From positions 1 to 27,088 of IMG/VR virus record IMGVR_UViG_3300031669_000201: a DNA stretch of 27,088 bases; one strand, given 5' to 3'. The translations under genes and the position numbers were made by a program. The stretch is from a virus. Below, piece after piece: positions 8,544-16,171 of the stretch. Below the pieces are notes generated by a model, which worked only from the letters and a program-made list of their open reading frames with translations, had not been told where the DNA came from and ran no database searches. Every line of letters starts with the position of its first letter. Positions within the stretch are counted from its first letter, which is position 1.

Positions 8544-8849
8544 GTGAATAACTGGAGAGAGACATTTAGTTGGAAAGTACCTGAAATTAACGTAGGTGAC
8601 ACTGTAAGGGTAATTGCAACAAAAGAGATGTTAGTAGGAATTAACGTACAGAGTGCTGCAGTTTTAAATCATATCACCCGCGTAAACGGGATTGTACATT
8701 CTATTGATCCTAACATACCTTGGGAGTCAATTCATGCTACTGGTAGTGTACGAGTTGATTTTCAAGAGAAGCCCGGTGCTCCTTTCTTTGATAGAGTATG
8801 GTGGTTCCCGCTATCGGTATGGCAAGATTATTTAGAAATTATTGGTTAA
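8544..8849 (+). CDS. NWRK-tagged small SH3/KOW-like protein (subtype A)
   Basis: A 101-residue protein that begins with GTG one base after the tape measure stop, with TAGG shortly upstream. GTG is chosen because it places the tag (M-N-N-W-R-E-T-F-S-W) at the N-terminus exactly as in the other members. The rest is a small all-beta domain: V-G-D-T-V-R-V-I-A-T, then G-I-V-H-S-I-D, G-S-V-R-V-D-F and a final F-P-L-S-V-W-Q-D-Y-L-E-I-I. This layout is shared with the second half of the 5459 product and with the 16168 product (subtype A). SH3/KOW-like barrels bind nucleic acids or protein partners. The next gene starts six bases later. No function is assigned. Confidence 0.8.
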   Translation: MNNWRETFSWKVPEINVGDTVRVIATKEMLVGINVQSAAVLNHITRVNGIVHSIDPNIPWESIHATGSVRVDFQEKPGAPFFDRVWWFPLSVWQDYLEIIG

Positions 8850-8855
8850 AATAAA

Positions 8856-9677
8856 ATGGCAAAGCAAGTAAAAGTTCGATTATATACATATAAAAATAAT
8901 GAAACTGTAATTGTTAATACTCAGGCTCCTCAGGCGTCACAAACTCTTACAAATTCTCAATATCTACTAACTGTAACTGATAAAAACATTGTTTCAAAGC
9001 CTGATGGTAGATATGTTACAATAAATGGTTTTGATATTGTATCACCTGGAACCTATAAAGTTCAGTACGATACTAATTCAAATGCTTTTATTGTTGCTTC
9101 AAAGATAATTGTAGGAGTTTCAACAATATTCAATCCTATTGCTCAAGGTGTAGCAGAGAACGTTTATATTTTGAAATCATCAACTGCAAGTAGCAGTAAT
9201 AGTTCTGATACAGCTGTAGAAATATTTGAATTTTACTTAAATCCTCAGCACATAGTGCCAAATTATAAGAAACTTAATACAGAAATAAGGACAAGAGGAG
9301 GCTGGGAGGTGCAGCATTGGGGCAATGCATTGACTGACCTTCAGGTGCAGGGCATAAGCGGTGGATTGCATAAAGTTGTTGAAAACGGAGTATCAAGACT
9401 ACTGACTAAAGATGAATCAGTAACAGATTCAACTGCATGGCAAAAATTAGACAAGTTAAAAGCTATTTATGACAATGACCAGAGTGTTGCTAATCAGGAA
9501 GTGAAAACACTTTTAGGGATGAATTATTATAATCGATTTTTTATTGGGTATTTTAGCGACTTTACCGGACCTGAAGCCGATGCGTTACAACCTTACATGA
9601 TAAAATTTAGTTTTAATTTTAAAGTGACAGACGAAAAGCATATTACATCACTTACCGGAGGAAGTATTGTATTATGA
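8856..9677 (+). CDS. Baseplate/tail hub-proximal structural protein
   Basis: A 273-residue protein directly between the tape measure region and the baseplate hub. It has a beta-rich first half and, from about residue 123, a block EFYLNPQHIVPNYKKL followed by TEIRTRGGWEVQHWG and LTDLQVQGISGG. I recall this N-P-x(n)-R-T-R-G-G-[WF]-x(3)-H-W-G pattern from proteins next to the tape measure in other myoviruses, where they cap or initiate the tube at the baseplate (gp48/gp54 or XkdP-like role). The C-terminal region (LLGMNYYNRFFIGYFSDF, KFSFNFKVTDE) is again beta-rich. It ends in an ATGA overlap with a tagged gene. A LysM domain, present in some proteins of this position, is not evident. Confidence 0.6.
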   Translation: MAKQVKVRLYTYKNNETVIVNTQAPQASQTLTNSQYLLTVTDKNIVSKPDGRYVTINGFDIVSPGTYKVQYDTNSNAFIVASKIIVGVSTIFNPIAQGVAENVYILKSSTASSSNSSDTAVEIFEFYLNPQHIVPNYKKLNTEIRTRGGWEVQHWGNALTDLQVQGISGGLHKVVENGVSRLLTKDESVTDSTAWQKLDKLKAIYDNDQSVANQEVKTLLGMNYYNRFFIGYFSDFTGPEADALQPYMIKFSFNFKVTDEKHITSLTGGSIVL

Positions 9678-11350
9678 CACTTGGTTGGAGGAAGCAGTTG
9701 ACGAATAACTCTTTACAAACTCTTGTAAAAAATGCATGGCGGGAAGTAACGCCTGAAAGGTCTACATTTCAAGCAAATGACGAAATTGTGTTTGTCAAAT
9801 GTAATTCTTTTTTAATTGCAACTGACAGGTATTGGGCGGTATACGCAGGCAAGGTTGATGATACCGGAAAAGGCATGCTAATGTCAAAAACATTAACTAT
9901 TGTTAAATCGTTTACGCGAGCAAAACAAATTGCAGAAGAGTACGCAAGGGAATATGGGTACAAATATTTTGTATCAGCTGATGAGCAATTTTTATGGCAG
10001 CATGTGTTAAAAAACAAAAAAGTTAATGTAAATCAACAGAAAAGACTGGCGTGGGCTAATGTGCTTCCAACGAAAACTGAGTTTGAATTAAAAAATGGTG
10101 ACAACATAGTGTATTTGGAGGACACCTCATTTAACTTGTATGGACGTTTTGTTAGAGCGAAATGGTGCGTAGTTGCTGCAGTAGTTGAATGTTCTGAAGA
10201 GGCAATCATAGACTGGGTAGCTACACACCGGGAAAGGTTACAAACATTTAAGAGTTACGCCCATGCAAAAGAGTATGCAGAAAAATGCGTTAAGGAACAT
10301 CCAGATAATTGTTTCTATTTTGAATCAAACCAAGAACGTAGATACTTAGAAGAGAGGAGTCAGGCCCCAAACCAAACTGCCAGTCTTTCAAGCACACAAA
10401 AACTATCTTGGAAATTGCAAGAGTTAGAGATTTCTAATTTTAATTCTGGGGACCATATTGTATATATTGTTCCATGGTACAACCCAGAAGTACTTAACAC
10501 CCGCAGGTGGTCCGCCTACTCGGCGACTGTTGTAGAAGAGTCTAATCACAGGGGCGGTGAAGTTCAAAATATAAAACAACTAGGGGTATTTGAAGACAGG
10601 GAGAAAGCAAGAGAGTTTGCAGAGGAATATGCTAAAGAAAATGGGTATAAGTATTTTGAGTCTACTTCTGAAAAACGAGATAAAATAATTTTAGGTGGTA
10701 AAATGAGTAACATGGTAACAGCAAGCAATACAATTCCGCTTTCGCCTCAAATGATACAGGAAGGTAAATTAGAGATTGGAGATAATATATCTACAAACAT
10801 TACGCTTAAGACTCTATACAACGGAGTTAATCAAGATGTTTTTGTTGCAGGTAAATTATATGAAGTGCAGTCGATAAATAATTCTGATCCTTCTAATCCT
10901 GTTGTATTTGTTGAGTCAGAATTAGGTAAGTGGGGCATTCATTTTGATAAGAAAAAAGATGGTGGAGCGTACTATTTTTATAAAGAGGAACTATCACCTG
11001 AAGAAAAAGAGCTGAACTTGCTAGATGAACAGACTATAATGCTCGATGACAAGCCGCAGTATTTAATTGATGGCATATTAAAGTATTTTAGTACACATAA
11101 GGATAAAGTTACTGAAGGTATCCCCAGAACGGTTTTAATTCGGAGCGTACTGTCCTTTATGCCTTACATCCCCCCGGATAGAAAAAAGGAAGTAAACAAT
11201 GCAGTTGCTAACGCGGTAGAGGTGTTACGTGGGCATGGATATCTGGAAGTCACAGGAGATAATTTAGACCAGTTAAAGCTGACAGAAAAAGGTTTTGCGT
11301 TACTTAAGGCCAGAGAACCTGGAGTGTTTAAGGACTTAGAAAATGAATAA
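9674..11350 (+). CDS. NWRK-family protein with three tandem modules, SH3-like domain and winged-helix C-terminus
   Basis: The largest family member, 558 residues. It begins M-T-L-G-W5-R-K-Q-L, a variant tag, with a second Trp displaced to N-A-W22. Three related modules follow, at about residues 20-118, 121-232 and 243-340. Each has a W boundary (N-A-W22, L-A-W127, L-S-W246), then [AN][NS]-G-D-x-I-V-Y (N-D-E-I-V-F in the first), and ends in an A-K-E-[FY]-A-E-x-Y helix and a Y-K-Y-F-x-S or F-Y-F-E-S strand. Residues about 344-440 form a different beta-rich segment (GKLEIGDNIS; KLYEVQSI; KWGIHFD). Residues about 455-550 look like a winged helix ending L-T-E-K-G-F-A-L-L. GGAGG lies upstream. A possible internal start is listed separately. 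Function is unknown; fusion of several former genes is likely. Confidence 0.78.
   Translation: MTLGWRKQLTNNSLQTLVKNAWREVTPERSTFQANDEIVFVKCNSFLIATDRYWAVYAGKVDDTGKGMLMSKTLTIVKSFTRAKQIAEEYAREYGYKYFVSADEQFLWQHVLKNKKVNVNQQKRLAWANVLPTKTEFELKNGDNIVYLEDTSFNLYGRFVRAKWCVVAAVVECSEEAIIDWVATHRERLQTFKSYAHAKEYAEKCVKEHPDNCFYFESNQERRYLEERSQAPNQTASLSSTQKLSWKLQELEISNFNSGDHIVYIVPWYNPEVLNTRRWSAYSATVVEESNHRGGEVQNIKQLGVFEDREKAREFAEEYAKENGYKYFESTSEKRDKIILGGKMSNMVTASNTIPLSPQMIQEGKLEIGDNISTNITLKTLYNGVNQDVFVAGKLYEVQSINNSDPSNPVVFVESELGKWGIHFDKKKDGGAYYFYKEELSPEEKELNLLDEQTIMLDDKPQYLIDGILKYFSTHKDKVTEGIPRTVLIRSVLSFMPYIPPDRKKEVNNAVANAVEVLRGHGYLEVTGDNLDQLKLTEKGFALLKAREPGVFKDLENE
10693..10705 (+). promoter_or_regulatory. Possible internal ribosome-binding site and start inside the 9674 gene
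   Basis: AGGTGG at 10693-10698 lies four bases before an in-frame ATG at 10703 (residue 344 of the 558-residue product). The ATG falls between the third tandem module and the SH3-like plus winged-helix part, exactly where a separate gene would begin. Translation from here would give a 215-residue protein. The spacing is a little short, and an in-frame site of this quality can arise by chance, so use is unproven. Confidence 0.35.
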
Positions 11351-11633
11351 TTGGAGAAAAATATTTAGCTGGAAAATTATCGATGAGAAAAAAGCTCCTG
11401 AAGTGGGGGAGATTATCGAGGCTACTGCAGACATAGGCTATATTTTTGGTACAGTAAGAGCCGGTACGCTTGGTAAAATTATTAAGATTAAAACAGATTT
11501 AATTTCACAGCACCCTTACGCACCACCTACTACTGTGACAGACTACTACGTACATTGGGATGGTTATGCTGATCCTCCCGATGGCGGTGGATGGCTTATA
11601 TGGCAGCGTAAATATTTTAAGGTAATACGGTAA
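11343..11633 (+). CDS. NWRK-tagged small SH3/KOW-like protein (subtype B)
   Basis: A 96-residue protein overlapping the preceding stop by eight bases, with AAGGA about eight bases before the ATG. It starts M-N-N-W-R-K-I-F-S-W-K, the most typical form of the tag. The remaining 80 residues form a small beta barrel: V-G-E-I-I-E-A-T, then R-A-G-T-L-G-K-I-I-K-I, Y-Y-V-H-W-D-G-Y, and G-G-W-L-I-W-Q-R-K-Y-F-K-V. The A-G-T-L-G-K-[IV]-I-K-[IV] and V-x-W-x-G signatures recur in the 18961 product (subtype B) and resemble KOW/SH3-like domains, where a Gly turn is followed by alternating hydrophobics. One base separates it from the baseplate hub gene, so the two should be translated together. No function is assigned. 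Confidence 0.82.
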   Translation: MNNWRKIFSWKIIDEKKAPEVGEIIEATADIGYIFGTVRAGTLGKIIKIKTDLISQHPYAPPTTVTDYYVHWDGYADPPDGGGWLIWQRKYFKVIR

Positions 11634-11634
11634 G

Positions 11635-13857
11635 ATGGCAAAAGCATTACAACAGAAAGTAAATCATTATTGGCCTCAGGCATTGGTTATTTTTGTAAAG
11701 AAATTTCAGGCCAATAAATCTGTGACTGATGAAACAGATTTAATTGGTGTGGCAAGTAACGTGGGTAATGTAAAGGAGATAAAAAGTCTTAACATTTCGA
11801 GAACAATAAAAAACTCTCCTGGTACTTTTACTCTATCAATTGTTGACACAGCAAATAGGTTTTCTATACCGGATAATGCTGACGTGGAAATAAAGGCTCT
11901 TAATAAAGGAAGTAAGAGGTCAACCTTAAAGATAACCAACACAGTACAGCAAAAAGTTCAAACTGTTGATCCTGCAAAAGCTTCTAATAATCCATCGGAT
12001 TACAAAAATACTTCGAACACAACTACTTACGGTACTGAAACTTCCGACGTAGCTAACGCATACGGGTTTACTAGTTTTGATAATTGGTGTGATGAGATGA
12101 ATGTAGCGGTAGAGAGTCTTGCAGGTAATGATATTGGTGAGCGTTACGTTACCCAGCTTATTAGAAGTCGACAAACAAACAAAATAGCTGAAAGATGGGC
12201 AATTGATAAAGAAGGCAACACTATTATTGTGTCTGCATCTGAGGCAGAGGAAACGGCTTTAATTACAGAGTTGACTGCTAATATAACTGCAGTTTCTGTT
12301 ATGGAATTTTCAATTGCAAAAAAATCGTTACTAACTGTGCCGTCGACTTCTAAAAACAGAGTAGGAGCACAAAAAAACTATAAAGTAATTGGAGTAAAGA
12401 ATAGAGTTTTTGATACAACGTATAAAGATACAGACGAACAGGGTAATGTTTCAGGGGTATTTAATAGAGGTAAATGTGCAATTTCTCCAATGGATAGAGT
12501 AATAATATTTTTGCCTGAAAGATATAGTACGGGTAAAAATAAAAAGCTTGTGAGAGCTTTTACTGGTGTCGTAAGTACCGCTCAACAGGGTTATTCAGAA
12601 AACCAAAATATGATTGAAATAAAAGGTGAAGACGTTACTAAATATTTACAAGTATCAGTTGTGAATGTTAATCCTGCTTTACCTCTTGATGCAGTCACTG
12701 TTATAGACCAAAATCCGCAAGACTACATAACAATATTTTCAAATATTTTTAAAGGTATGTCGATACCGAATATCATTAAAATACTGTTACTAGGAAATAA
12801 TCCTTCTGATAATACTGCCGGTAGAATTACTGGTGTGGGTGTGTACAGAATTGCAGGCACCCCTGACCAGACGGATATCACGTTTAATGCAAATACGGGT
12901 GTTTTTGAAAGAACCGATAAACGAAGCAAAGGGGATGGTAAGCATACAATAACGGTTGATTTCAGGCAGGTTTTAGGTGAGTTATTTTCTCAGAACACAG
13001 TTCATGTATTGAATCCTTTTTCAAGTGCAGCAAAATTAAAAGGGTATTCGGCGTATAGATTACAGTTACAAGCATCTTGGTCTTTTCAGCAGGCAGATTT
13101 TAAGACGCGGAGAGATTTAATATTTCAAGCAGCAGAAGAAATTGGATTTGTTTTTTACGCAGATAGAAACGGGGAGCTGTGGTTTCGTCAGCCTTACTTT
13201 GATAATTCTCATATCATATGTGCTAAAAATCCGAATGTGTATATTGTTAAAAATGAGGAAATAGTAAGTTTTGGGTTTATCGAAGACGATTCGCATATTT
13301 ATTCATCTGTGTACGTAACAACTGAACCTGATTTTGGTGCTGAGTCTTTAACATCTTTAGGGTTTTATACTGCTTCTTACAGAGATGATAATACGGTTTT
13401 AAAATATGGTCAGCGAATATTTGTCGGGTCAAATCCTGTTATACGCACAGGGTCAAAACAAAGTATTCAGTTGTACGCAAAATCTTTATTACAGAGGTTG
13501 TTAGCAGGAAAATACCAAGGCGAAATAACCGTACCTGGAAGAGTGGAGTTAGACCCGGGCTACCCGATTTTTATCCCAATTCGAAACATGATTTATTCTG
13601 CTGAAACAGTAGGCCATTCTCTCAATTATGCAGGAGAATATTTAACAACAATAAGCTTATGTTACGGTAGAAAACCTTGGGAACATTTATCGGAATTATT
13701 TACTTTTGCACAAGAGGACGAGGTATACGAGACGGACGGTCAGCTCTATTCCGATACTATTGAATTAAATACAGGAACAGTTCTTCCCTCTACAAGCCAA
13801 TCTAATACTAGTCAGCAAACATCGAATTTACCGATTACTGACAACCCTAACAAATAA
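11635..13857 (+). CDS. Baseplate hub protein (gp27/gpD-like)
   Basis: A 740-residue central hub protein, which would trimerise at the end of the tube and hold the spike. Supporting segments are an N-terminal beta domain with ISRTIKNSPGTFTLSIVD (about residues 56-73), RAFTGVVSTAQQGYSE followed by IEIKGEDVTKYL (about residues 301-338), then DLIFQAAEEIGFVFYADRNGE and LWFRQPYF (about residues 492-521), a pattern common in gpD and gp27-type hubs. The C-terminal part has GRVELDPGYPIFIPIRN, typical of the second hub barrel domain, and a Ser/Thr/Asn-rich tail. It is longer than T4 gp27 (about 390 residues), with an inserted region near residues 100-240. The downstream spike gene is separated from it by a tagged gene. 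There is no sign of an enzymatic domain. Confidence 0.75.
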   Translation: MAKALQQKVNHYWPQALVIFVKKFQANKSVTDETDLIGVASNVGNVKEIKSLNISRTIKNSPGTFTLSIVDTANRFSIPDNADVEIKALNKGSKRSTLKITNTVQQKVQTVDPAKASNNPSDYKNTSNTTTYGTETSDVANAYGFTSFDNWCDEMNVAVESLAGNDIGERYVTQLIRSRQTNKIAERWAIDKEGNTIIVSASEAEETALITELTANITAVSVMEFSIAKKSLLTVPSTSKNRVGAQKNYKVIGVKNRVFDTTYKDTDEQGNVSGVFNRGKCAISPMDRVIIFLPERYSTGKNKKLVRAFTGVVSTAQQGYSENQNMIEIKGEDVTKYLQVSVVNVNPALPLDAVTVIDQNPQDYITIFSNIFKGMSIPNIIKILLLGNNPSDNTAGRITGVGVYRIAGTPDQTDITFNANTGVFERTDKRSKGDGKHTITVDFRQVLGELFSQNTVHVLNPFSSAAKLKGYSAYRLQLQASWSFQQADFKTRRDLIFQAAEEIGFVFYADRNGELWFRQPYFDNSHIICAKNPNVYIVKNEEIVSFGFIEDDSHIYSSVYVTTEPDFGAESLTSLGFYTASYRDDNTVLKYGQRIFVGSNPVIRTGSKQSIQLYAKSLLQRLLAGKYQGEITVPGRVELDPGYPIFIPIRNMIYSAETVGHSLNYAGEYLTTISLCYGRKPWEHLSELFTFAQEDEVYETDGQLYSDTIELNTGTVLPSTSQSNTSQQTSNLPITDNPNK

Positions 13858-13860
13858 GAT

Positions 13861-13905
13861 TTGTGTAATTGGTCAAGAACTGTAATAATTAAAGAGAGAA
13901 TATAA
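13861..13905 (+). other. Possible remnant of a tag-coding start (14 codons)
   Basis: Twelve bases at 13861-13872 match the start of the gene at 13919 except for TTG instead of ATG, and would read [L/M]-C-N-W before diverging into S-R-T-V-I-I and a stop at 13903. It lies one codon after the hub stop and in the same frame as the hub gene. No ribosome-binding site is visible. It may be the decayed 5' end of a duplicated tagged gene, or chance; it is too short to be certain. Confidence 0.3.
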
Positions 13906-13918
13906 AAAATTAAGTAAA

Positions 13919-14728
13919 ATGTGTAATTGGCGTAAAATATTAAGCTGGCAAATTCAAAACGATTTTGAAGCGTTTGAAAAAATACTACAACGTAACAAAT
14001 GCAGTTATGTTATTGAAGATGATATGTTAATAGTTAATAATGACGGGTATGTTGATTTACGACATCTTACCTCTCTACCAGATAATGTTCAATTTAATAA
14101 TAGAGGTGATGTTTATTTATCTTCTCTTACCTCTCTACCAGATAATATTCAATTTAATAATGACGGGTATGTTGATTTATCTTCTCTTACCTCTCTACCA
14201 GATAATATTCAATTTAATAATAGAGATGATGTTTATTTATCTTCTCTTACTTCTCTACCAGATAATATTCAATTTAATAATAGAGGTGATGTTTATTTAT
14301 CTTCTCTTACCTCTCTACCAGATAATAAATACGAAATGTTTCATAACGGTGGAGTTGTTGACTACAACGGTGATAGACAAGAATTTAATCCTCAGAGAAG
14401 AGAGACAAGTTTAAGGTTTAGCTGGCAAATGTCGTCTATTGAAAATCCAGAAGAACTGATTGGTACGTTGGTTAAGTTGGAAACATATCCATATGATTTT
14501 GCTGTTGTTGTGATGCTTGATTTTTTAAACCGGTACAGTGTTCGGGTTTGGGGGCGTTGGGCCGGCAGCGCAAAAGAAGCCTTAGAAGTTTATCAAAACG
14601 AAGTGAAGACATACGTAAACGAAAAGACACATACGATGCGAGATAGAAATTTTAAGAATCGTCAATTCGTGGAAGTGCCAATTGAAAATATATATAAAAC
14701 TTTTGAAGTTATACAGAGAGTTTTTTAA
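13919..14728 (+). CDS. NWRK-tagged protein with leucine-rich-like 20-residue repeats
   Basis: A 269-residue protein starting M-C-N-W-R-K-I-L-S-W-Q. Residues 12-39 are a short helix-strand segment. Residues 40-139 contain five near-identical 20-residue units, each with D-V-Y-L-S-S-L-T-S-L-P-D-N and F-N-N (some with Y-V-D-L), a leucine-rich-like pattern expected to form a curved solenoid for protein binding. A second tag core (S-L-R-F-S-W169-Q) opens a C-terminal module with G-T-L-V-K-L and Y-S-V-R-V-W-G, recalling the SH3-like members. The ribosome-binding site is weak, and 61 bases separate it from the hub stop, the longest gap before any tagged gene. Its stop overlaps the start of the spike gene by one base (TAATG). 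Confidence 0.78.
   Translation: MCNWRKILSWQIQNDFEAFEKILQRNKCSYVIEDDMLIVNNDGYVDLRHLTSLPDNVQFNNRGDVYLSSLTSLPDNIQFNNDGYVDLSSLTSLPDNIQFNNRDDVYLSSLTSLPDNIQFNNRGDVYLSSLTSLPDNKYEMFHNGGVVDYNGDRQEFNPQRRETSLRFSWQMSSIENPEELIGTLVKLETYPYDFAVVVMLDFLNRYSVRVWGRWAGSAKEALEVYQNEVKTYVNEKTHTMRDRNFKNRQFVEVPIENIYKTFEVIQRVF
14036..14335 (+). repeat. Five tandem 60-bp coding repeats
   Basis: Five in-frame 60-base units in the 13919 gene. Units 1 and 3 carry a GACGGGTATGTTGAT version, while units 2, 4 and 5 carry AGAGGTGATGTTTAT or a one-base variant, so a 120-base higher-order pattern is visible. The CTTACCTCTCTACCAGATAA core is nearly identical in all units, including third codon positions, which points to recent expansion or ongoing conversion. 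The last unit diverges after the core. Confidence 0.95.
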
Positions 14729-15873
14729 TGTTTAGATTTAGAGAATTATATCCTAAAGATTTAAATTCGCATGCTATTCAAAAGGATTTGAATAAGACAA
14801 TTCGACTGGCAAGAATTACAAGTGTTAATCCGCAGGAAGGAATAGTTACTATACAGTGGTTTGATAGACCGGGGATGAGAACTGATGTTGTGCTTACGCA
14901 ACCTTCAGCTAATTCGTATTTTATTCCGAAGAAAGGCACAATTGTACTAGTTGGTTTTGATAGCAGAGACCAGGCTAGAATCTTACAGTATATACCTATT
15001 GGTCAATCTACAAGAGTAAAGAAATTAAAAACTCTTCCCAAATTGCAAGAAGATGATTCATTTATTGAGTCGGGAGGCTCATACGTATATGTGAGAGCTA
15101 ATGGTGATATAATAATTACAACAGCAACTGAAAGCTACTTGTTATTGGAAAATTCTACAGGTACGTTAAAGTCGGAAACGACAAATTGGAAGGCACTAAC
15201 TCAGGCTGGGTACGAGTATTTAGGACTTATTAAACGATTCCAAGTTAATACAGATGGCACAAGTTCCTTAAATTTAATTCAAGATACGCTTGGTAAGTAT
15301 TTAACAGAATATAACTTAAAGATTTTAGAGACAGCTGACGACGAGACAGGTGTTCAAGGTTTAGAAAGTCCAATTGTCAGTATAAGTTTTGGAACAGTTG
15401 TTGATAGTCAAGGCATTGTTGTAGCAAAAAATGATGCTCTTGCACCATCACCGGAAAAACAGCTTGCCGCAAGAATTGACTTAAAATCTGGAATACGTAT
15501 TGATATTGATAAGGAAGGAAGAGTATCTGTATCGAATGCAAAAATAAATATAAATGAGGCAGAAGTTGATACTTCAGACCCAGATATTAGTCTTAAACTT
15601 GAAACTGCAAGTCAGAAAGGAAAAAGAGGTCAACATGTAGCAAGAGAGCATGATAAAATATCTATTCCGATTTCAAGTTCTTTTACAGATGAAAATCATA
15701 CAGGGTTAACAGAACTTGCATCTACAAATGTGCAGGTTCTACAAATCTTAGCTGCAGCTATTATGTCACCAACAGGCCCTTGTACTCTTAATCCTGCATT
15801 GATACCTGCCAATACAAAACTGCAAGGTGAGATTACGGAAGGTGCAGATAATATGTATGTAGGAGATAAATAG
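14728..15873 (+). CDS. Baseplate spike protein (gp5/gpV-like)
   Basis: A 381-residue protein. The N-terminal region, about residues 22-95 (IRLARITSVNPQEGIVTIQW, split by FDRPGMRTDVVL and ending in GTIVLVGFDSRDQARILQYIP), has the OB-fold pattern of gp5/gpV spike proteins, including the G-T-x-V-L-V-G-F strand. Then come beta-rich stretches (SYVYVRANGDIIITTATESYLLLE; RIDLKSGIRIDIDKEGRVSV) that would suit the intertwined needle. No lysozyme domain is inserted, unlike T4 gp5. The C-terminal 60 residues are less regular. It follows the hub gene, separated by one tagged gene, and is followed one base later by a small protein with an HxH motif, possibly the tip. This is the spike that pierces the outer cell layer. 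Confidence 0.72.
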   Translation: MFRFRELYPKDLNSHAIQKDLNKTIRLARITSVNPQEGIVTIQWFDRPGMRTDVVLTQPSANSYFIPKKGTIVLVGFDSRDQARILQYIPIGQSTRVKKLKTLPKLQEDDSFIESGGSYVYVRANGDIIITTATESYLLLENSTGTLKSETTNWKALTQAGYEYLGLIKRFQVNTDGTSSLNLIQDTLGKYLTEYNLKILETADDETGVQGLESPIVSISFGTVVDSQGIVVAKNDALAPSPEKQLAARIDLKSGIRIDIDKEGRVSVSNAKININEAEVDTSDPDISLKLETASQKGKRGQHVAREHDKISIPISSSFTDENHTGLTELASTNVQVLQILAAAIMSPTGPCTLNPALIPANTKLQGEITEGADNMYVGDK

Positions 15874-15874
15874 C

Positions 15875-16171
15875 ATGAAAATGAATAAAACGAGACTAGG
15901 TACAGCGTTGGCAAATGCTGTGTTATCTGTACCAGCTGTTGAATCTACGTACGGGGTTGATAAGACGTTCGGTGATTTAATGACCGCCGACCAGAAAGAA
16001 AATTTATCTAATTCAATGAATAATTTAGCGAGTGCTATAATTGATGAAATTACCACTTATGCCGAAACTACTGTTCTAATGGCCTCCCATACTCATACTG
16101 GCGTAATGACTGGTGGTGGAATTTCAGGACCCCCTGTATCAGGTCAAACGGAGAAGGGAACTGTAGCATGA
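15875..16171 (+). CDS. Small baseplate/spike-tip-like protein with HxH motif
   Basis: A 98-residue protein. Residues 71-90 read S-H72-T-H74-T-G-V-M-T-G-G-G-I-S-G-P-P, which I recall at the C-terminus of many gpV-type spikes, where the two His residues of three chains bind an iron ion at the needle tip. Here it is on a separate small gene directly after the spike gene, suggesting that spike and tip are split, or that this is an accessory spike protein. The N-terminal half is helical (GTALANAVLSV; LSNSMNNLASAIIDEIT). AGGAGA precedes the ATG at good spacing. An alternative ATG lies two codons downstream. The end overlaps the next tagged gene by ATGA. Confidence 0.6.
   Translation: MKMNKTRLGTALANAVLSVPAVESTYGVDKTFGDLMTADQKENLSNSMNNLASAIIDEITTYAETTVLMASHTHTGVMTGGGISGPPVSGQTEKGTVA

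Noticed and set aside
14040-14414. A 124-residue + strand ORF with repeated hydrophobic L-L-P-L-Y-Q-I-I segments, looking like a multi-pass membrane protein
   Set aside because: It is a frame shadow of the 60-bp repeats in the 13919 gene. The repeat length is a multiple of three, so any open frame repeats as well; the protein in the other frame has the family tag and the better context.
15766-16056. Minus-strand ORF over the spike/tip junction
   Set aside because: Shadow of the + strand genes, with Cys/Phe/Ile-rich low-quality sequence; no gene on this strand is supported anywhere in the window.
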